Positions 1 to 8,686 of a stretch of DNA of 64,000 nt are shown here, piece by piece (within the stretch, counting starts at the first letter, position 1; the number at the start of each line of letters is the position of its first letter). The stretch spans positions 124,001 through 188,000 of the forward strand of contig NZ_JHXI01000010.1 of assembly GCF_000621785.1 (NCBI RefSeq), in the 5' to 3' direction. The notes beneath the pieces were generated by a model that had not been told where the DNA came from, did no database searches, and worked only from the letters and a program-made list of their open reading frames with translations. The translations under genes were made by a program, and so were the position numbers. This DNA comes from Ruminococcus flavefaciens ND2009 (GTDB taxonomy: Bacteria > Bacillota > Clostridia > Oscillospirales > Ruminococcaceae).

Positions 1-1763
1 ATGAGCCTGCCTTTCAGCTTTACGAAATGCCTTGCCACATCGCAGCTCTCCTCGTCGAAGTGCCAGGGCACACGATAGGAGTTGTTGCCGTGATAGCGCG
101 AATGTGAGGACATGAGCCCAAAGGCTGTCCAACGCTTGTAGAGGTCGGGAGTGCCAGTAGCCTCGAAGCCGCCTATGTCATGGGAGAAAAAGCCGAAGCC
201 CGACATACAAAGAGAAAGTCCGCCGCGGAGGGTCTCCCACATGGAATTGTAGTCCGAGAAGCAATCTCCGCCCCAGTGAACGGGGAACTGCTGACAGCCT
301 GCGGTGGCTGACCTTGCGAAAAGGCATCCCCTGCCCTCAAGGGCTTCAAAAGCAGTCCTGTTGTATAGGTAGGAGTAATAGTTGTGCATCATGAACGGGT
401 CCGAGCCGTCATGCCAGACCACGTCCGTGGGGATACGCTCGCCGAAATCCGTCTTTACCGCATCCACTCCCATATCCGAAAGCTCCCGTATCTGTGCGGC
501 ATACCACTCTCTCGCCTCAGGGTTTGTGAAGTCTATTATGCCCATACCCGGCTGCCACATATCGCTCTGATACACGGAGCCGTCCCTGTTTTTCAGGAAG
601 AAGCCCTTCTCCGCGCACTCCGCGAACACAGGGGATTTCTGCCCCACATAGGGATTTATCCACACGCATATCCTGAGCCCCTTTGCCTTGAGGCGGGCTA
701 TCATCGCCCCGGGGTCAGGGAATTTTCTCTCGTCCCAGCGGAAGCTGCACCACTCCAGCTCCTTCATCCAGAAGCAGTCGAAGTGGAAAACGTCCAGGGG
801 TATGTCCCTGCGCTTCATCTCGTCAATGAAGGAGGTCACGGTGTCCTCGTCATACTCTGTGGTGAAGGAGGTTGACAGCCACAGTCCGAAGGACCAGGGC
901 GGCGGCAGTGCAGGTCTGCCTGTAAGGGCGGTGTACCGCTCTATAACATCGGCAATGGTATCGCCGCCGAAGATGAAGTATTCCAGTGTCTCCCCCTGAA
1001 CGGAAAAAGCAGTCTTTGACACGTTCTCGCTCCCCACCTCGAAGCTGACACGGGCAGGGGTATTGACAAAGACGCCATAGCCGCGGGACGATGTGAAGAA
1101 AGGCACCGATTTGTAGCTCTGCTCGGTGCAGGTGCCGCCGTCATCATTCCAGACCTCAACGGTCTGACCGTTCTTTACGAAAGAGGTGAACTTCTCGCCT
1201 AAGCCGTAGATATACTCGCCTACGGAGATGTCAAGCATTTCGCGGATATAGGTGCTGCCGCCGTTGTCCCACTGCGAGAAGGGGCGCTCCCCCGAGGTCT
1301 CCTGCTGACGGAGCTGCCTGCGGAAGGGCTCCTCCTCTATGATAGAAGTGGTGCGCCAGCCTGTTTTGGTTAGGAGCCTGTCCCCGTACCTGTAGGAGAT
1401 GTTCCACTCCTTGCCGTCAGCGCCCGTCCTGACGGAGGTCTTTCCCGAAATGAGCTCCCAGCCCCCGTCCTCGGTACGCCTTATGACGGGACGGAAGCCG
1501 CTGTCCTCATTGAGAGGGAAAGAAGGACGCTTCTTCACGCCGCCGCTGAAATGGCTTATAGTGACCTTGATGCTGTTCTCCAGTGTGGAGGTGAAGGTCA
1601 CTGTGAGCATGGGACCGCCTAAGGTCATGCCCCTGTTTGATATGAACTGTGTAGCCGCCCACACCGTCAGGGACCTGTCGTCCGCTTCGGTCTCGTATAT
1701 CTGAGCTGCCCAGCGGACGTCATAGCCCGTCCTGCTGAGCCAGTAACCGTCGGATACCTTCAT
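1..1763 (-). CDS. GH31 family alpha-xylosidase-like glycoside hydrolase (3' end outside window)
   Basis: Partial gene: 587 codons are visible and the frame is still open at base 1, so the C-terminal part (roughly 180 residues by comparison with E. coli YicI) is missing. The start is the ATG at 1763 behind GGAAGGAG. The N-terminal beta-sandwich is followed by a (beta/alpha)8 domain with VKTDFGERIP, whose Asp439 (codon 447-449) matches the GH31 nucleophile, and by HWGGDCFSDY, whose Asp is the expected acid/base. The YicI-like features point to release of alpha-xylosyl residues from xyloglucan oligosaccharides, although other GH31 specificities remain possible. No signal peptide is visible, so it is probably cytoplasmic. 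It is divergent from the xylanase gene at 2287. Confidence 0.9.
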   Translation of the reverse strand, partial: MKVSDGYWLSRTGYDVRWAAQIYETEADDRSLTVWAATQFISNRGMTLGGPMLTVTFTSTLENSIKVTISHFSGGVKKRPSFPLNEDSGFRPVIRRTEDGGWELISGKTSVRTGADGKEWNISYRYGDRLLTKTGWRTTSIIEEEPFRRQLRQQETSGERPFSQWDNGGSTYIREMLDISVGEYIYGLGEKFTSFVKNGQTVEVWNDDGGTCTEQSYKSVPFFTSSRGYGVFVNTPARVSFEVGSENVSKTAFSVQGETLEYFIFGGDTIADVIERYTALTGRPALPPPWSFGLWLSTSFTTEYDEDTVTSFIDEMKRRDIPLDVFHFDCFWMKELEWCSFRWDERKFPDPGAMIARLKAKGLRICVWINPYVGQKSPVFAECAEKGFFLKNRDGSVYQSDMWQPGMGIIDFTNPEAREWYAAQIRELSDMGVDAVKTDFGERIPTDVVWHDGSDPFMMHNYYSYLYNRTAFEALEGRGCLFARSATAGCQQFPVHWGGDCFSDYNSMWETLRGGLSLCMSGFGFFSHDIGGFEATGTPDLYKRWTAFGLMSSHSRYHGNNSYRVPWHFDEESCDVARHFVKLKGRL

Positions 1764-1800
1764 TTTTTCAACTCCTTCCGCGCCGAAAGCGCTGAATGTC

Positions 1801-1816
1801 ATGATAGTACTATCAT
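1801..1816. promoter_or_regulatory. 16-bp perfect palindrome at the GH31 promoter (candidate operator)
   Basis: ATGATAGT / ACTATCAT form an uninterrupted perfect palindrome. It overlaps the -10 hexamer (1812-1817) of the minus-strand GH31 promoter, where a bound repressor would block RNA polymerase. It shares the half-site ATGATA/TATCAT with the palindrome at 2220-2240, but the spacing differs (4 versus 9 bp between half-sites). The function is inferred from symmetry and position only. Confidence 0.5.
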
Positions 1817-1840
1817 ACCATGTTTTTATGAACTTTTCAA
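1812..1840 (-). promoter_or_regulatory. Sigma-A-type promoter of the GH31 gene
   Basis: On the minus strand TTGAAA (1835-1840) and TATGAT (1812-1817) are separated by 17 bp. Each matches the vegetative consensus in 5 of 6 positions. The start codon lies about 50 bp downstream. Confidence 0.65.
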
Positions 1841-2174
1841 TCCGTTCTGTCAAGCCTTCTTTAAGGTTTGCGCCTCAGGTGTACTTTCTACAAATGGTAA
1901 TTTTTGCAATCCGGTTTCCACTATGGATATATCTGCTTCTGCACTTTTTCACTGCTTTTTACACAGGCGATATAAAGCCTTTTATACCGCAAAAATCCCA
2001 CTGTTCACACCTGTTCTGCGAGGTTACGGTTATAACATATCGTGCAAAATATCACACGTTTTCTGAAATAACATTATTATGCTAAAAATAGTAATATCTT
2101 GACCAAAATTTTAAGAAAAAAGGCTATTTATCGGCATTTCCTTCGTTTTGTACACCTAATCTTTATTTTTTGAG
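1841..2174. other. Non-coding part of the divergent intergenic region
   Basis: AT-rich sequence between the GH31 promoter and the xylanase promoter. I see no supported gene, RNA or strong hairpin here. A TTGACC at about 2099-2104 has no well-spaced -10 and was not called. Confidence 0.5.
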
Positions 2175-2203
2175 TTGCAATGTTATTATTATTGAAGTAA
2201 AAT
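2175..2203 (+). promoter_or_regulatory. Promoter of the modular xylanase gene
   Basis: TTGCAA (2175-2180), a 17-bp spacer and TAAAAT (2198-2203) form a plausible sigma-A promoter. Transcription would start near 2210, directly before the palindrome at 2220-2240. The gene has a strong AGGAGGA ribosome binding site at 2274-2280. Confidence 0.55.
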
Positions 2204-2219
2204 GAGTGTAACAGCATGA

Positions 2220-2240
2220 AATGATATGCAGCATATCATT
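2220..2240. promoter_or_regulatory. 21-bp palindrome at the xylanase transcription start (candidate operator)
   Basis: Arms AATGATATGC and GCATATCATT flank one central A, giving a perfect 10-bp inverted repeat. It lies about 17-37 bp after the -10 hexamer, a usual place for a repressor site, and would also fold in the mRNA leader. It is not followed by a T-run, so it is not a terminator. Confidence 0.55.
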
Positions 2241-2286
2241 GCGTGAGCGAAAAAATAAAATAAATAAATATTGAGGAGGAGAATGT

Positions 2287-5200
2287 ATGAAATTCAAAAA
2301 ACTTGTTGCAAGTCTTACCGCTGCAAGCTGTCTTTCGGGCGCCTTCGTGGCATTCCCCGAATTCGTACAGCGCACATACGCTGCTTCTGTCGTATCCAAC
2401 GATTTTGAACGCAACTATGACGGCTGGTACGGCGAAGGCGACACCGTTGAGCTGACTGCTCAGCCCGCAGCAGGCGCAGATATGTCAAGAGGCATGAAGG
2501 TCTCGGGACGTGCTTCCGCTGAGGACGGCGCCGCTTCATCAAAGGGCCTCTACCTTTTCGGCGGAGACAAGTACGACTACAGCGTAAAGGTATTCAGCAA
2601 TACCGCTCAGAAGTTCAACCTTACACTTCTTGTCATCGACGAGGAGACTGAGAAGGAGACAACTGTTGTACTGGATTCAAAGAACGTTCCCGCAGGTCAG
2701 TGGACAGAGCTGAAGAACAGCTATACCGCTCCCGAGGGAAGCTACGAGTTCAAGGTAAAGATCACCACAGACTCCACAGATGACTTCTTCTTTGATGATT
2801 TCCTCATCACAGGAGACAAGAGCGCTCTTGATGCACACGCTGCTCCCGCAGGCAAGGGTCTCAAGGACGAGTTCGCTAATTACTTCCGCGTTGGCAACAT
2901 CTTCAACGGCGGTACTATCAAGAACAGCGGTATCCAGGGCATACTGCTCAAGGACTGCAACGCTATCGAGTGCGAGAACGAGACAAAGCCCTGGGATACT
3001 ATGGTCCAGAACGGCTCGACCAATACCAACGTAAAGGTATCTCTCAACAGCTGTGCAGCTATCTGCGATTTCTGCGTTCAGCACGGTCTCGGCTTCAGAG
3101 GTCATACCCTTGTATGGCACAGCCAGACTCATGAGTGGTTCTTCAAGGAGAACTTCAGCAACAACGGCGGCTATGTAAACAGCTCCACAATGGATCAGCG
3201 TATGGAGAGCTACATCAAGAATATGTTCAACGCATACGCAACTCAATACCCCGACCTCGACCTCTATGCTTACGACGTTTGTAACGAGGTAATCAACGAC
3301 GGCACCGCTTCACAGGGCGGACTCAGACCTACAAACGGCACAGAGGGTCAGAACGGCTCATCTGCATGGGTAAGAGTTTACGGAAACAACTCCTTCGTTG
3401 AGAAGGCATTCACCTATGCAAGACAGTACGCTCCTCCGACCTGTAAGCTTTTCTACAACGACTATAACGAGTTCGCTAATGACAAGCAGAACTGCATCAT
3501 AAACACCATCCTCAAGCCTCTCATGGCTAAGGGACTCATCGACGGTATGGGTATGCAGTCTCACCTCAACTGCGCTGCAAGCGGCGCATGGGGCGATACA
3601 AACTCTTACCTGGCTGCTATGGACAAGTACCTCAATCTCGGTCTCGATGTTCAGGTCACAGAGCTTGACCTCTCAAGAGACGGCGGCTATACCGATCAGC
3701 AGCAGGCTGACAAGTACAAGGCTATATTCAAGCATTGTATGGACTGGAACGCAAGCCACCCCAACGGACCTAACGTAACTCTCGTTCAGGTATGGGGTCC
3801 CAATGACAACAACTCATGGGTTGGTACAAACAAATCAGGTCAGCCCAACTATCCTCTCCTTTATGATGGAAACAATCAGCCCAAGTCGGCTTACAACGCT
3901 ATCACAAGCCTTGTTCCCGACAGCCAGTGGGGCGAAGGTCTCCCCTACAAGGGACCCGGAAGCTCAGGCTTCACCATCGCAGACCCCGAGCCTGACTCCG
4001 ACGGTTACTGGTTCCACAGCAAATTTGAAGGCTCAGAGGACAACTGGGTAGGCAGAGGCTCAGCTTCTGTAAGCACCAGCGGCAGAACAAATTACGAAGG
4101 CAAGGAAGCCCTCCTGGTCCAGGACAGAGAGGCTTCATGGAACGGCGCAGCAATGCCCCTCAATTCAAGAATATTCAAGCCCGGCGAGGAGTACAGCTTC
4201 TCAGTAAATGCCTGCTACCTCGACGGTGATCTGGATTCTCAGGAATTCAAGCTCACTCTCCAGTACAACGACGCTGACAACGAGCCCCATTACGATCAGA
4301 TCGCTCTGGCATCTGCTCCCAAGGGCGAGTGGGTACAGCTTGCAAACACAAACTTCAAGATCCCCTCAGGCGCTACCGACGTTCAGATCTACGTTGAGAC
4401 AACTACTGAGGACGTATTCACAAACTTCTATATCGATGATGCAGTAGGCGCTCCCGCAGGTACAGTAGTTCCCGGCGCAGGACAGCCTCATATCCGCACA
4501 GTCATCCTCGGCGATGTAAACTTCGATGAGTGCATCGACTCAATGGATATGGCAGCTGCAAGAAGAGGACTCCTCAAGGGCGGCTTCGACGATTCAATGA
4601 CTCAGAAGGCTGCCGACGTTGACCAGAACAGGACCTTTGAGGTTGCCGATCTGGTTCTCCTCCAGCAGTACATCCTCGCTAAGATCTCAGAATTCCCCGT
4701 AAACAAGCCTCAGGTTGACCTCGATGCTTTAGCATCTAAATTCGGAACAGTGAATATTGCAGAATCATTGAAAAAGAACGGAGAGAATAATCCTCTCTAT
4801 ACCCAGCGTTTCGGCGCTGACCCCGGCTGGCTGGTATACGACGGCAGACTTTACGTTTATACAACAGCTGATGAATTCGCATACAAGAACGGTCAGATGA
4901 TCGAAAATGATTATTCTTCAGGCTATATCAACTGCTTATCAACAGCAGACCTTGTAAACTGGACAGACCACGGTCAGATCCCTGTTGCAAAGACAAGAGT
5001 AAACGGCACACCTATTGCAAGATGGGCTAATAACGCCTGGGCTCCCGATGCTGCATGGAAGAAGATCAACGGTCAGGACAAGTTCTTCCTTTACTTCGCA
5101 AACAATGGTTCAGGTATCGGCGTTATCACAGCTGATGACCCCACATTCACAAAGAATGTAAAGGATCCCCTCGGACACGAGCTCATCTCCAGAAGCACAC

Positions 5201-6159
5201 CCAACAGTAATGTAACATGGCTCTTCGATCCCGGCGTTTACTATGATCCTGATACAGACACAGGTATCATCGCATACGGCGGCGGTGTTCCCGAAGGACA
5301 GGCTGCTAATACAAAGCAGGGACGTATCGCTAAGCTGGGCGATGACATGATCTCTATCGTAGGTACTCCTATCGATCCCGGTACACCTTACCTCTTTGAG
5401 GACTCAAGCATGATCAAGATCGGCAACACATGGTATTACTCATTCTGCCACAACTGGAATGTTCCCGGCGGCACAAGCGTAAACGGTAATTCCTTCGGCA
5501 ATGCCGACATCGGTTACATGACATCAACAGATCCTCTCAAGGGATACCAGTATCAGGGCGTTGTATTCAAGAACACAGGTACACAGAGACTTGACAACGG
5601 CGGTAACAACCACCACTCAATTATCGAATTCAAGGGCAGCTACTATGTACTTTATCACTCACGTCAGCTTGAAATACGTATGGGCGTTAACGGCGGCAAG
5701 GGTCTTAACTACAGATCACCCTGTATCGATAAGGCAACTATAAGCAACGGCAAGATCACATGTAACGGTTCACAGACCGGTGTAAGCCAGATCGAGAACC
5801 TGGATCCTACAAAGACTGTTCGTGCAACAACAATGTCTAACCAGTCAAAGGGCATCTCAGTTTCAGGCGTAGGCAATGCAGTATTAGAGCTCAAGAAGGG
5901 CGAATGGGCTAAGGTTAGCAAGGTAGACTTCTCTAAGGTAAGCGGTTCACTTTCCGCAAAGGCTTCTTCCAAGAGCGGCGCGATCATCAAGGTTTGCGCA
6001 GGTTCAGCAACAGGCGAGGCTATCACCTACATTGAAGTACCCGCAGGCGGCTCAATGACAGACATTGAGACTCCTCTCGCAAATATCCCCAACGGCGCTT
6101 CAGACATCTACTTTGTAGCCAACGGCGATGTAAGCTTCGACAGCTGGTCGATGTCATAA
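2287..6159 (+). CDS. Secreted modular xylanase: CBM22-GH10-CBM22-dockerin-GH43-CBM6
   Basis: This 1290-residue cellulosomal enzyme has a signal peptide (1-32). A CBM22/CBM4_9-type module (37-176) precedes a GH10 endo-xylanase domain (about 190-545) with LVWHSQTHEW, acid/base Glu334 (VCNEV) and nucleophile Glu459 (QVTELD). A second CBM22 (572-722) is followed by an internal type I dockerin (741-800) with loops GDVNFDECIDS and ADVDQNRTFEV. A GH43 domain (about 833-1150; probable base Asp845, acid Glu1038) and a CBM6-like C-terminus (about 1168-1290) complete it. GH10 cuts the xylan backbone and GH43 removes arabinose or xylose. The dockerin should attach the enzyme to a cohesin. Leu codons TTA and TTG appear only from residue 815 on, suggesting that the GH43-CBM6 half was joined separately. 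Confidence 0.95.
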   Translation: MKFKKLVASLTAASCLSGAFVAFPEFVQRTYAASVVSNDFERNYDGWYGEGDTVELTAQPAAGADMSRGMKVSGRASAEDGAASSKGLYLFGGDKYDYSVKVFSNTAQKFNLTLLVIDEETEKETTVVLDSKNVPAGQWTELKNSYTAPEGSYEFKVKITTDSTDDFFFDDFLITGDKSALDAHAAPAGKGLKDEFANYFRVGNIFNGGTIKNSGIQGILLKDCNAIECENETKPWDTMVQNGSTNTNVKVSLNSCAAICDFCVQHGLGFRGHTLVWHSQTHEWFFKENFSNNGGYVNSSTMDQRMESYIKNMFNAYATQYPDLDLYAYDVCNEVINDGTASQGGLRPTNGTEGQNGSSAWVRVYGNNSFVEKAFTYARQYAPPTCKLFYNDYNEFANDKQNCIINTILKPLMAKGLIDGMGMQSHLNCAASGAWGDTNSYLAAMDKYLNLGLDVQVTELDLSRDGGYTDQQQADKYKAIFKHCMDWNASHPNGPNVTLVQVWGPNDNNSWVGTNKSGQPNYPLLYDGNNQPKSAYNAITSLVPDSQWGEGLPYKGPGSSGFTIADPEPDSDGYWFHSKFEGSEDNWVGRGSASVSTSGRTNYEGKEALLVQDREASWNGAAMPLNSRIFKPGEEYSFSVNACYLDGDLDSQEFKLTLQYNDADNEPHYDQIALASAPKGEWVQLANTNFKIPSGATDVQIYVETTTEDVFTNFYIDDAVGAPAGTVVPGAGQPHIRTVILGDVNFDECIDSMDMAAARRGLLKGGFDDSMTQKAADVDQNRTFEVADLVLLQQYILAKISEFPVNKPQVDLDALASKFGTVNIAESLKKNGENNPLYTQRFGADPGWLVYDGRLYVYTTADEFAYKNGQMIENDYSSGYINCLSTADLVNWTDHGQIPVAKTRVNGTPIARWANNAWAPDAAWKKINGQDKFFLYFANNGSGIGVITADDPTFTKNVKDPLGHELISRSTPNSNVTWLFDPGVYYDPDTDTGIIAYGGGVPEGQAANTKQGRIAKLGDDMISIVGTPIDPGTPYLFEDSSMIKIGNTWYYSFCHNWNVPGGTSVNGNSFGNADIGYMTSTDPLKGYQYQGVVFKNTGTQRLDNGGNNHHSIIEFKGSYYVLYHSRQLEIRMGVNGGKGLNYRSPCIDKATISNGKITCNGSQTGVSQIENLDPTKTVRATTMSNQSKGISVSGVGNAVLELKKGEWAKVSKVDFSKVSGSLSAKASSKSGAIIKVCAGSATGEAITYIEVPAGGSMTDIETPLANIPNGASDIYFVANGDVSFDSWSMS

Positions 6160-6256
6160 TTCTTTTCGATGTTGATCTGTGCGGTGCATCTGCACAACGC
6201 GCCGCACAGATTGATATAATTCCAAAAATAAATTGTAAGGGACAAATCAGAACAAG

Positions 6257-6283
6257 AAAGCCGTGCTGCTCAAGCACGGCTTT
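6257..6283 (+). terminator. Rho-independent terminator after the xylanase gene
   Basis: An 11-bp perfect stem, AAAGCCGTGCT / AGCACGGCTTT, with a 5-nt loop, followed by TTTCCTGTTTT, about 97 bp after the stop codon. Confidence 0.8.
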
Positions 6284-6317
6284 CCTGTTTTATAAGATAT
6301 CTTGTAACTGACCGCAA

Positions 6318-6347
6318 AAAAGGGTACAACGGCTGTTGTACCCTTTT
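6318..6347. terminator. Bidirectional terminator between convergent genes
   Basis: A perfect 13-bp stem, AAAAGGGTACAAC / GTTGTACCCTTTT, with loop GGCT. The A-run on the left and T-run on the right let it stop transcription both from the xylanase side and from the minus-strand small-protein genes that end at 6353. Confidence 0.8.
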
Positions 6348-6352
6348 GGTAT

Positions 6353-6487
6353 TTATTCCTTATTGTCCTTATCGTTTCCCGAGCTGTCCCCGGAGCTTCT
6401 GTTAATATCCTTGGAAATGAACATATCCAGAGCCACCATTCCGATAAGCAGCAAAACACATAATATAACAAGCACTGTTCTAAGCAT
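6353..6487 (-). CDS. Small membrane protein, 44 residues, unknown function
   Basis: A short reading frame starting at the ATG at 6485-6487 with GGAGG seven bases upstream, ending at TAA just before the terminator at 6318-6347. The protein has one hydrophobic helix (about residues 4-24, LVILCVLLLIGMVALDMF) and a charged, Ser/Asp/Lys-rich tail (SKDINRSSGDSSGNDKDNKE), so it is probably a single-pass membrane protein. It follows the 143-residue gene by 13 bp, and the pair looks like an operon. I do not recognise the family. The good ribosome binding site, strong hydrophobic helix and terminator support it as real. Confidence 0.6.
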   Translation of the reverse strand: MLRTVLVILCVLLLIGMVALDMFISKDINRSSGDSSGNDKDNKE

Positions 6488-6500
6488 TTTTATACCTCCG

Positions 6501-6932
6501 TTAATTTTTATTGACATCAGAATTAAACGGAGCTGTGATCTTATGACCGTCCTGATCGTGAACGTATTTTATAATGTACCTTCGGCTGAAACAAAGCTTC
6601 CTGATAACATAATAGATTATAATGTACAGAAGCCCTGCCGTGAAAAAAGACCATGAATTTCCCTTGAAACAGCGGTCAGAGCTTCGGGGCTGATACTGAT
6701 CATGCAAGGGATCACAGCGTGTGAGCCTTATATGACTTGTGGGAAGTATCCTTTCCGCTGCTGCGATTACTGCGATATGCTCCGCATCACATGGCAATGT
6801 GTCGTAATATTTAAGTCTGTTCTGATGAGGGCTGTCCAGCCGCAGGAAGCTCTGCGCCGAACAAAGCAACGGCAAAAGCGAAAGTACCATAGACAGGGCA
6901 AGAATGTATCTGATAAATGCTTTTTTCTTCAT
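6501..6932 (-). CDS. Hypothetical protein with signal sequence and one membrane segment
   Basis: A 143-residue protein, not recognised. It begins with a Lys-rich signal-like sequence (MKKKAFIRYILALSMVLSLL, then PLLCSAQS) and has a second hydrophobic stretch near residues 97-110 (FFTAGLLYIIIYYVIRK), followed by a basic tail. This suggests an extracytoplasmic loop of about 70 residues and a membrane anchor. The start codon has GGAGG at a suitable distance. It appears to be co-transcribed with the 44-residue protein downstream. Composition is ordinary for the window. Confidence 0.55.
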   Translation of the reverse strand: MKKKAFIRYILALSMVLSLLPLLCSAQSFLRLDSPHQNRLKYYDTLPCDAEHIAVIAAAERILPTSHIRLTRCDPLHDQYQPRSSDRCFKGNSWSFFTAGLLYIIIYYVIRKLCFSRRYIIKYVHDQDGHKITAPFNSDVNKN

Positions 6933-7029
6933 GTCCCGCCTCCTGTCGCCGTAAGATCAGTGCTTTTGTGTATTATGGAATATAAAAAGTATATCATATC
7001 ACGGCAGAGAAGTCAATAATCCAAAGCAT

Positions 7030-7085
7030 ACAGGGAACGCCCCGCTGACCACAAAAAAAAGGAGTACCTTGCGGCGTTCCCTACA
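7030..7085. repeat. Dispersed inverted repeat ending GGCGTTCCCTACA
   Basis: CAGGGAACGCC (7030-7040) and GGCGTTCCCTACA (7073-7085) form an imperfect inverted repeat around an A-rich centre. GGCGTTCCCTAC recurs exactly at 35909-35920, and a shorter relative lies at 51312-51391, so this is probably a small dispersed intergenic element. Confidence 0.5.
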
Positions 7086-7139
7086 CATTGATATTTTCAA
7101 TTTATCAGTTATTTGCGGGCGACCGCTGCGCGCCCCTGC

Positions 7140-7170
7140 TATGCACTAAGCACTAATAACTAACCACTGA
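7140..7170. repeat. Short intergenic repeat with reiterated CACTA/CACTG units
   Basis: TATGCACTAAGCACTAATAA followed by CTAACCACTGA. A related sequence, TATGCACTACGCACTGACCA and onward, lies at 52067-52096. The two copies share the order of CACT-type units rather than exact sequence. Confidence 0.35.
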
Positions 7171-7198
7171 AAAAAGAGACCTTTCAGGTCTCTTTTTT
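7170..7198. terminator. Terminator of the sipL-spoIVA operon
   Basis: A perfect 13-bp stem, AAAAAAGAGACCT / AGGTCTCTTTTTT, with a 3-nt loop. It touches the spoIVA stop codon (7198-7200) and gives a T-run on either strand. Confidence 0.85.
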
Positions 7199-8673
7199 CA
7201 TAATATGAAGCAGATAAGTCCCGAGCAGCCTTCGTTGATGACCCGCTCAAGGGTCTCCTGAAGCTTCATTCGGGCGTCCACAGGCATCTTGAACAGCTTG
7301 CTGTGAAGCCCCTCGTTCACCAGCTCGTGGAGGGACTTGCCGAAGATGTTGCTCTCCCATATCTTCTTCGGGTCGTCGTCAAAGCCGTCCAGCAGGTACA
7401 TAACCAGCTCCTCGGACTGCCGCTCCGTGCCTACGATGGGACTGACGGTGGTGTTGATGTTGGCTTTCATCAGGTGTATCGACGGCGCCGATGCCTTGAG
7501 CTTGACGCCGTACTTGCCGCCCTGTCGGATTATCTTGGGCTCCTCAAGTGACATCTCCTCAAGCTCGGGCATGACGATGCCGTAGCCCGTCGCCTCCACC
7601 TCCGCAAGGGCAGGCTCTATACGCTTATACTTCCTGCGTATGTCATTTAGCTCCGCAAGCAGGGGCATGAGGTCGCTTTCGCTCTCTATCTCGATACCCG
7701 TGGTCTCCCCCAGTATCTTGTAGAAAAGGCTGCTGTCCAGCTCTGCGGTGATGGTGACGGAGCCCTTTCCCAGGTCGATACTGCTGACCTCAGCCTTCAC
7801 CACGTTGGGACACTCCCCTATTGCCGCCGCAGCCTCCTCAGCCTCACGGACAAGACGAATATCCCTGGCGGCTGAGCGTATGCAGTCCAGGATCTCTGTC
7901 CTGAGCCAGTGTCCCTTCCCCAGGGAGTTTATCCATCTTGCGGTGCGGATATTTATCTCCCTGACGGGGAAGGAAAAGAGTATCTCCCGTATTATGCCGC
8001 GAATGTCCTCCTCGCTGAGTTCAAGGCAGTTGACAGGTATCACCTTGGCGTCATAGCGGTCTGTGAGCTTTGCCGCAAGGGCTCGGGACTCCGCAGACCG
8101 TGGGTCAACGGTATTGAGTATTACCACGAAGGGCTTGCCCAGCTCACGAAGCTCTCGGATAACTCTCTCCTCGCACTCCTCGTACTCCTCACGGGGAATA
8201 TCCGTCACGGAGCCGTCTGTGGTGATGACCAGACCAATGGTGGAATGGTCGGTGATGACCTTCTGGGTGCCTATCTCAGCCGCCATATTGAAGGGTATCT
8301 CTTCATCGAACCAGGAAGTCATGACCATACGGGGCTGCTCATTTTCGATATAGCCCAGGGAGCTTGGAACGATATAGCCAACGCAGTCGATGAGCCTGAC
8401 GTTGAAGGCTGCCCCCTCCCCCAGGTCTATGCGCACCGCCTCCTCGGGTATGAACTTGGGCTCGGTAGTCATTATGGTCTTGCCTGCGGCGGACTGGGGA
8501 AGCTCGTCAAGGGCTCTCTCCCGCATATATTCGCTGCTTATATTGGGTATCACCAGAGACTCCATGAACCGCTTTATAAAGGTGGACTTGCCCGTGCGGA
8601 CGGGTCCCACCACGCCGATGTATATATCGCCGCCTGTTCGCTCGGCGATATTGCTGTATATATCTTTAGCCAT
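7198..8673 (-). CDS. spoIVA: Stage IV sporulation protein A (spore coat morphogenetic ATPase)
   Basis: This 491-residue protein matches SpoIVA over its full length. It opens with MAKDIYSNIAERTGGDIYIG and has the Walker A motif GPVRTGKS at 23-30. SpoIVA hydrolyses ATP to polymerise into the basement layer of the spore coat on the mother-cell side of the forespore. The C-terminal end, GLICFIL, is the hydrophobic tail typical of the family. It starts at an ATG behind AAAAGGAG, 13 bp after the sipL-like gene, and is followed directly by a terminator. The presence of both coat-base genes suggests that this lineage sporulates or recently did. Confidence 0.96.
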   Translation of the reverse strand: MAKDIYSNIAERTGGDIYIGVVGPVRTGKSTFIKRFMESLVIPNISSEYMRERALDELPQSAAGKTIMTTEPKFIPEEAVRIDLGEGAAFNVRLIDCVGYIVPSSLGYIENEQPRMVMTSWFDEEIPFNMAAEIGTQKVITDHSTIGLVITTDGSVTDIPREEYEECEERVIRELRELGKPFVVILNTVDPRSAESRALAAKLTDRYDAKVIPVNCLELSEEDIRGIIREILFSFPVREINIRTARWINSLGKGHWLRTEILDCIRSAARDIRLVREAEEAAAAIGECPNVVKAEVSSIDLGKGSVTITAELDSSLFYKILGETTGIEIESESDLMPLLAELNDIRRKYKRIEPALAEVEATGYGIVMPELEEMSLEEPKIIRQGGKYGVKLKASAPSIHLMKANINTTVSPIVGTERQSEELVMYLLDGFDDDPKKIWESNIFGKSLHELVNEGLHSKLFKMPVDARMKLQETLERVINEGCSGLICFIL

Positions 8674-8686
8674 ACAAATACTCCTT

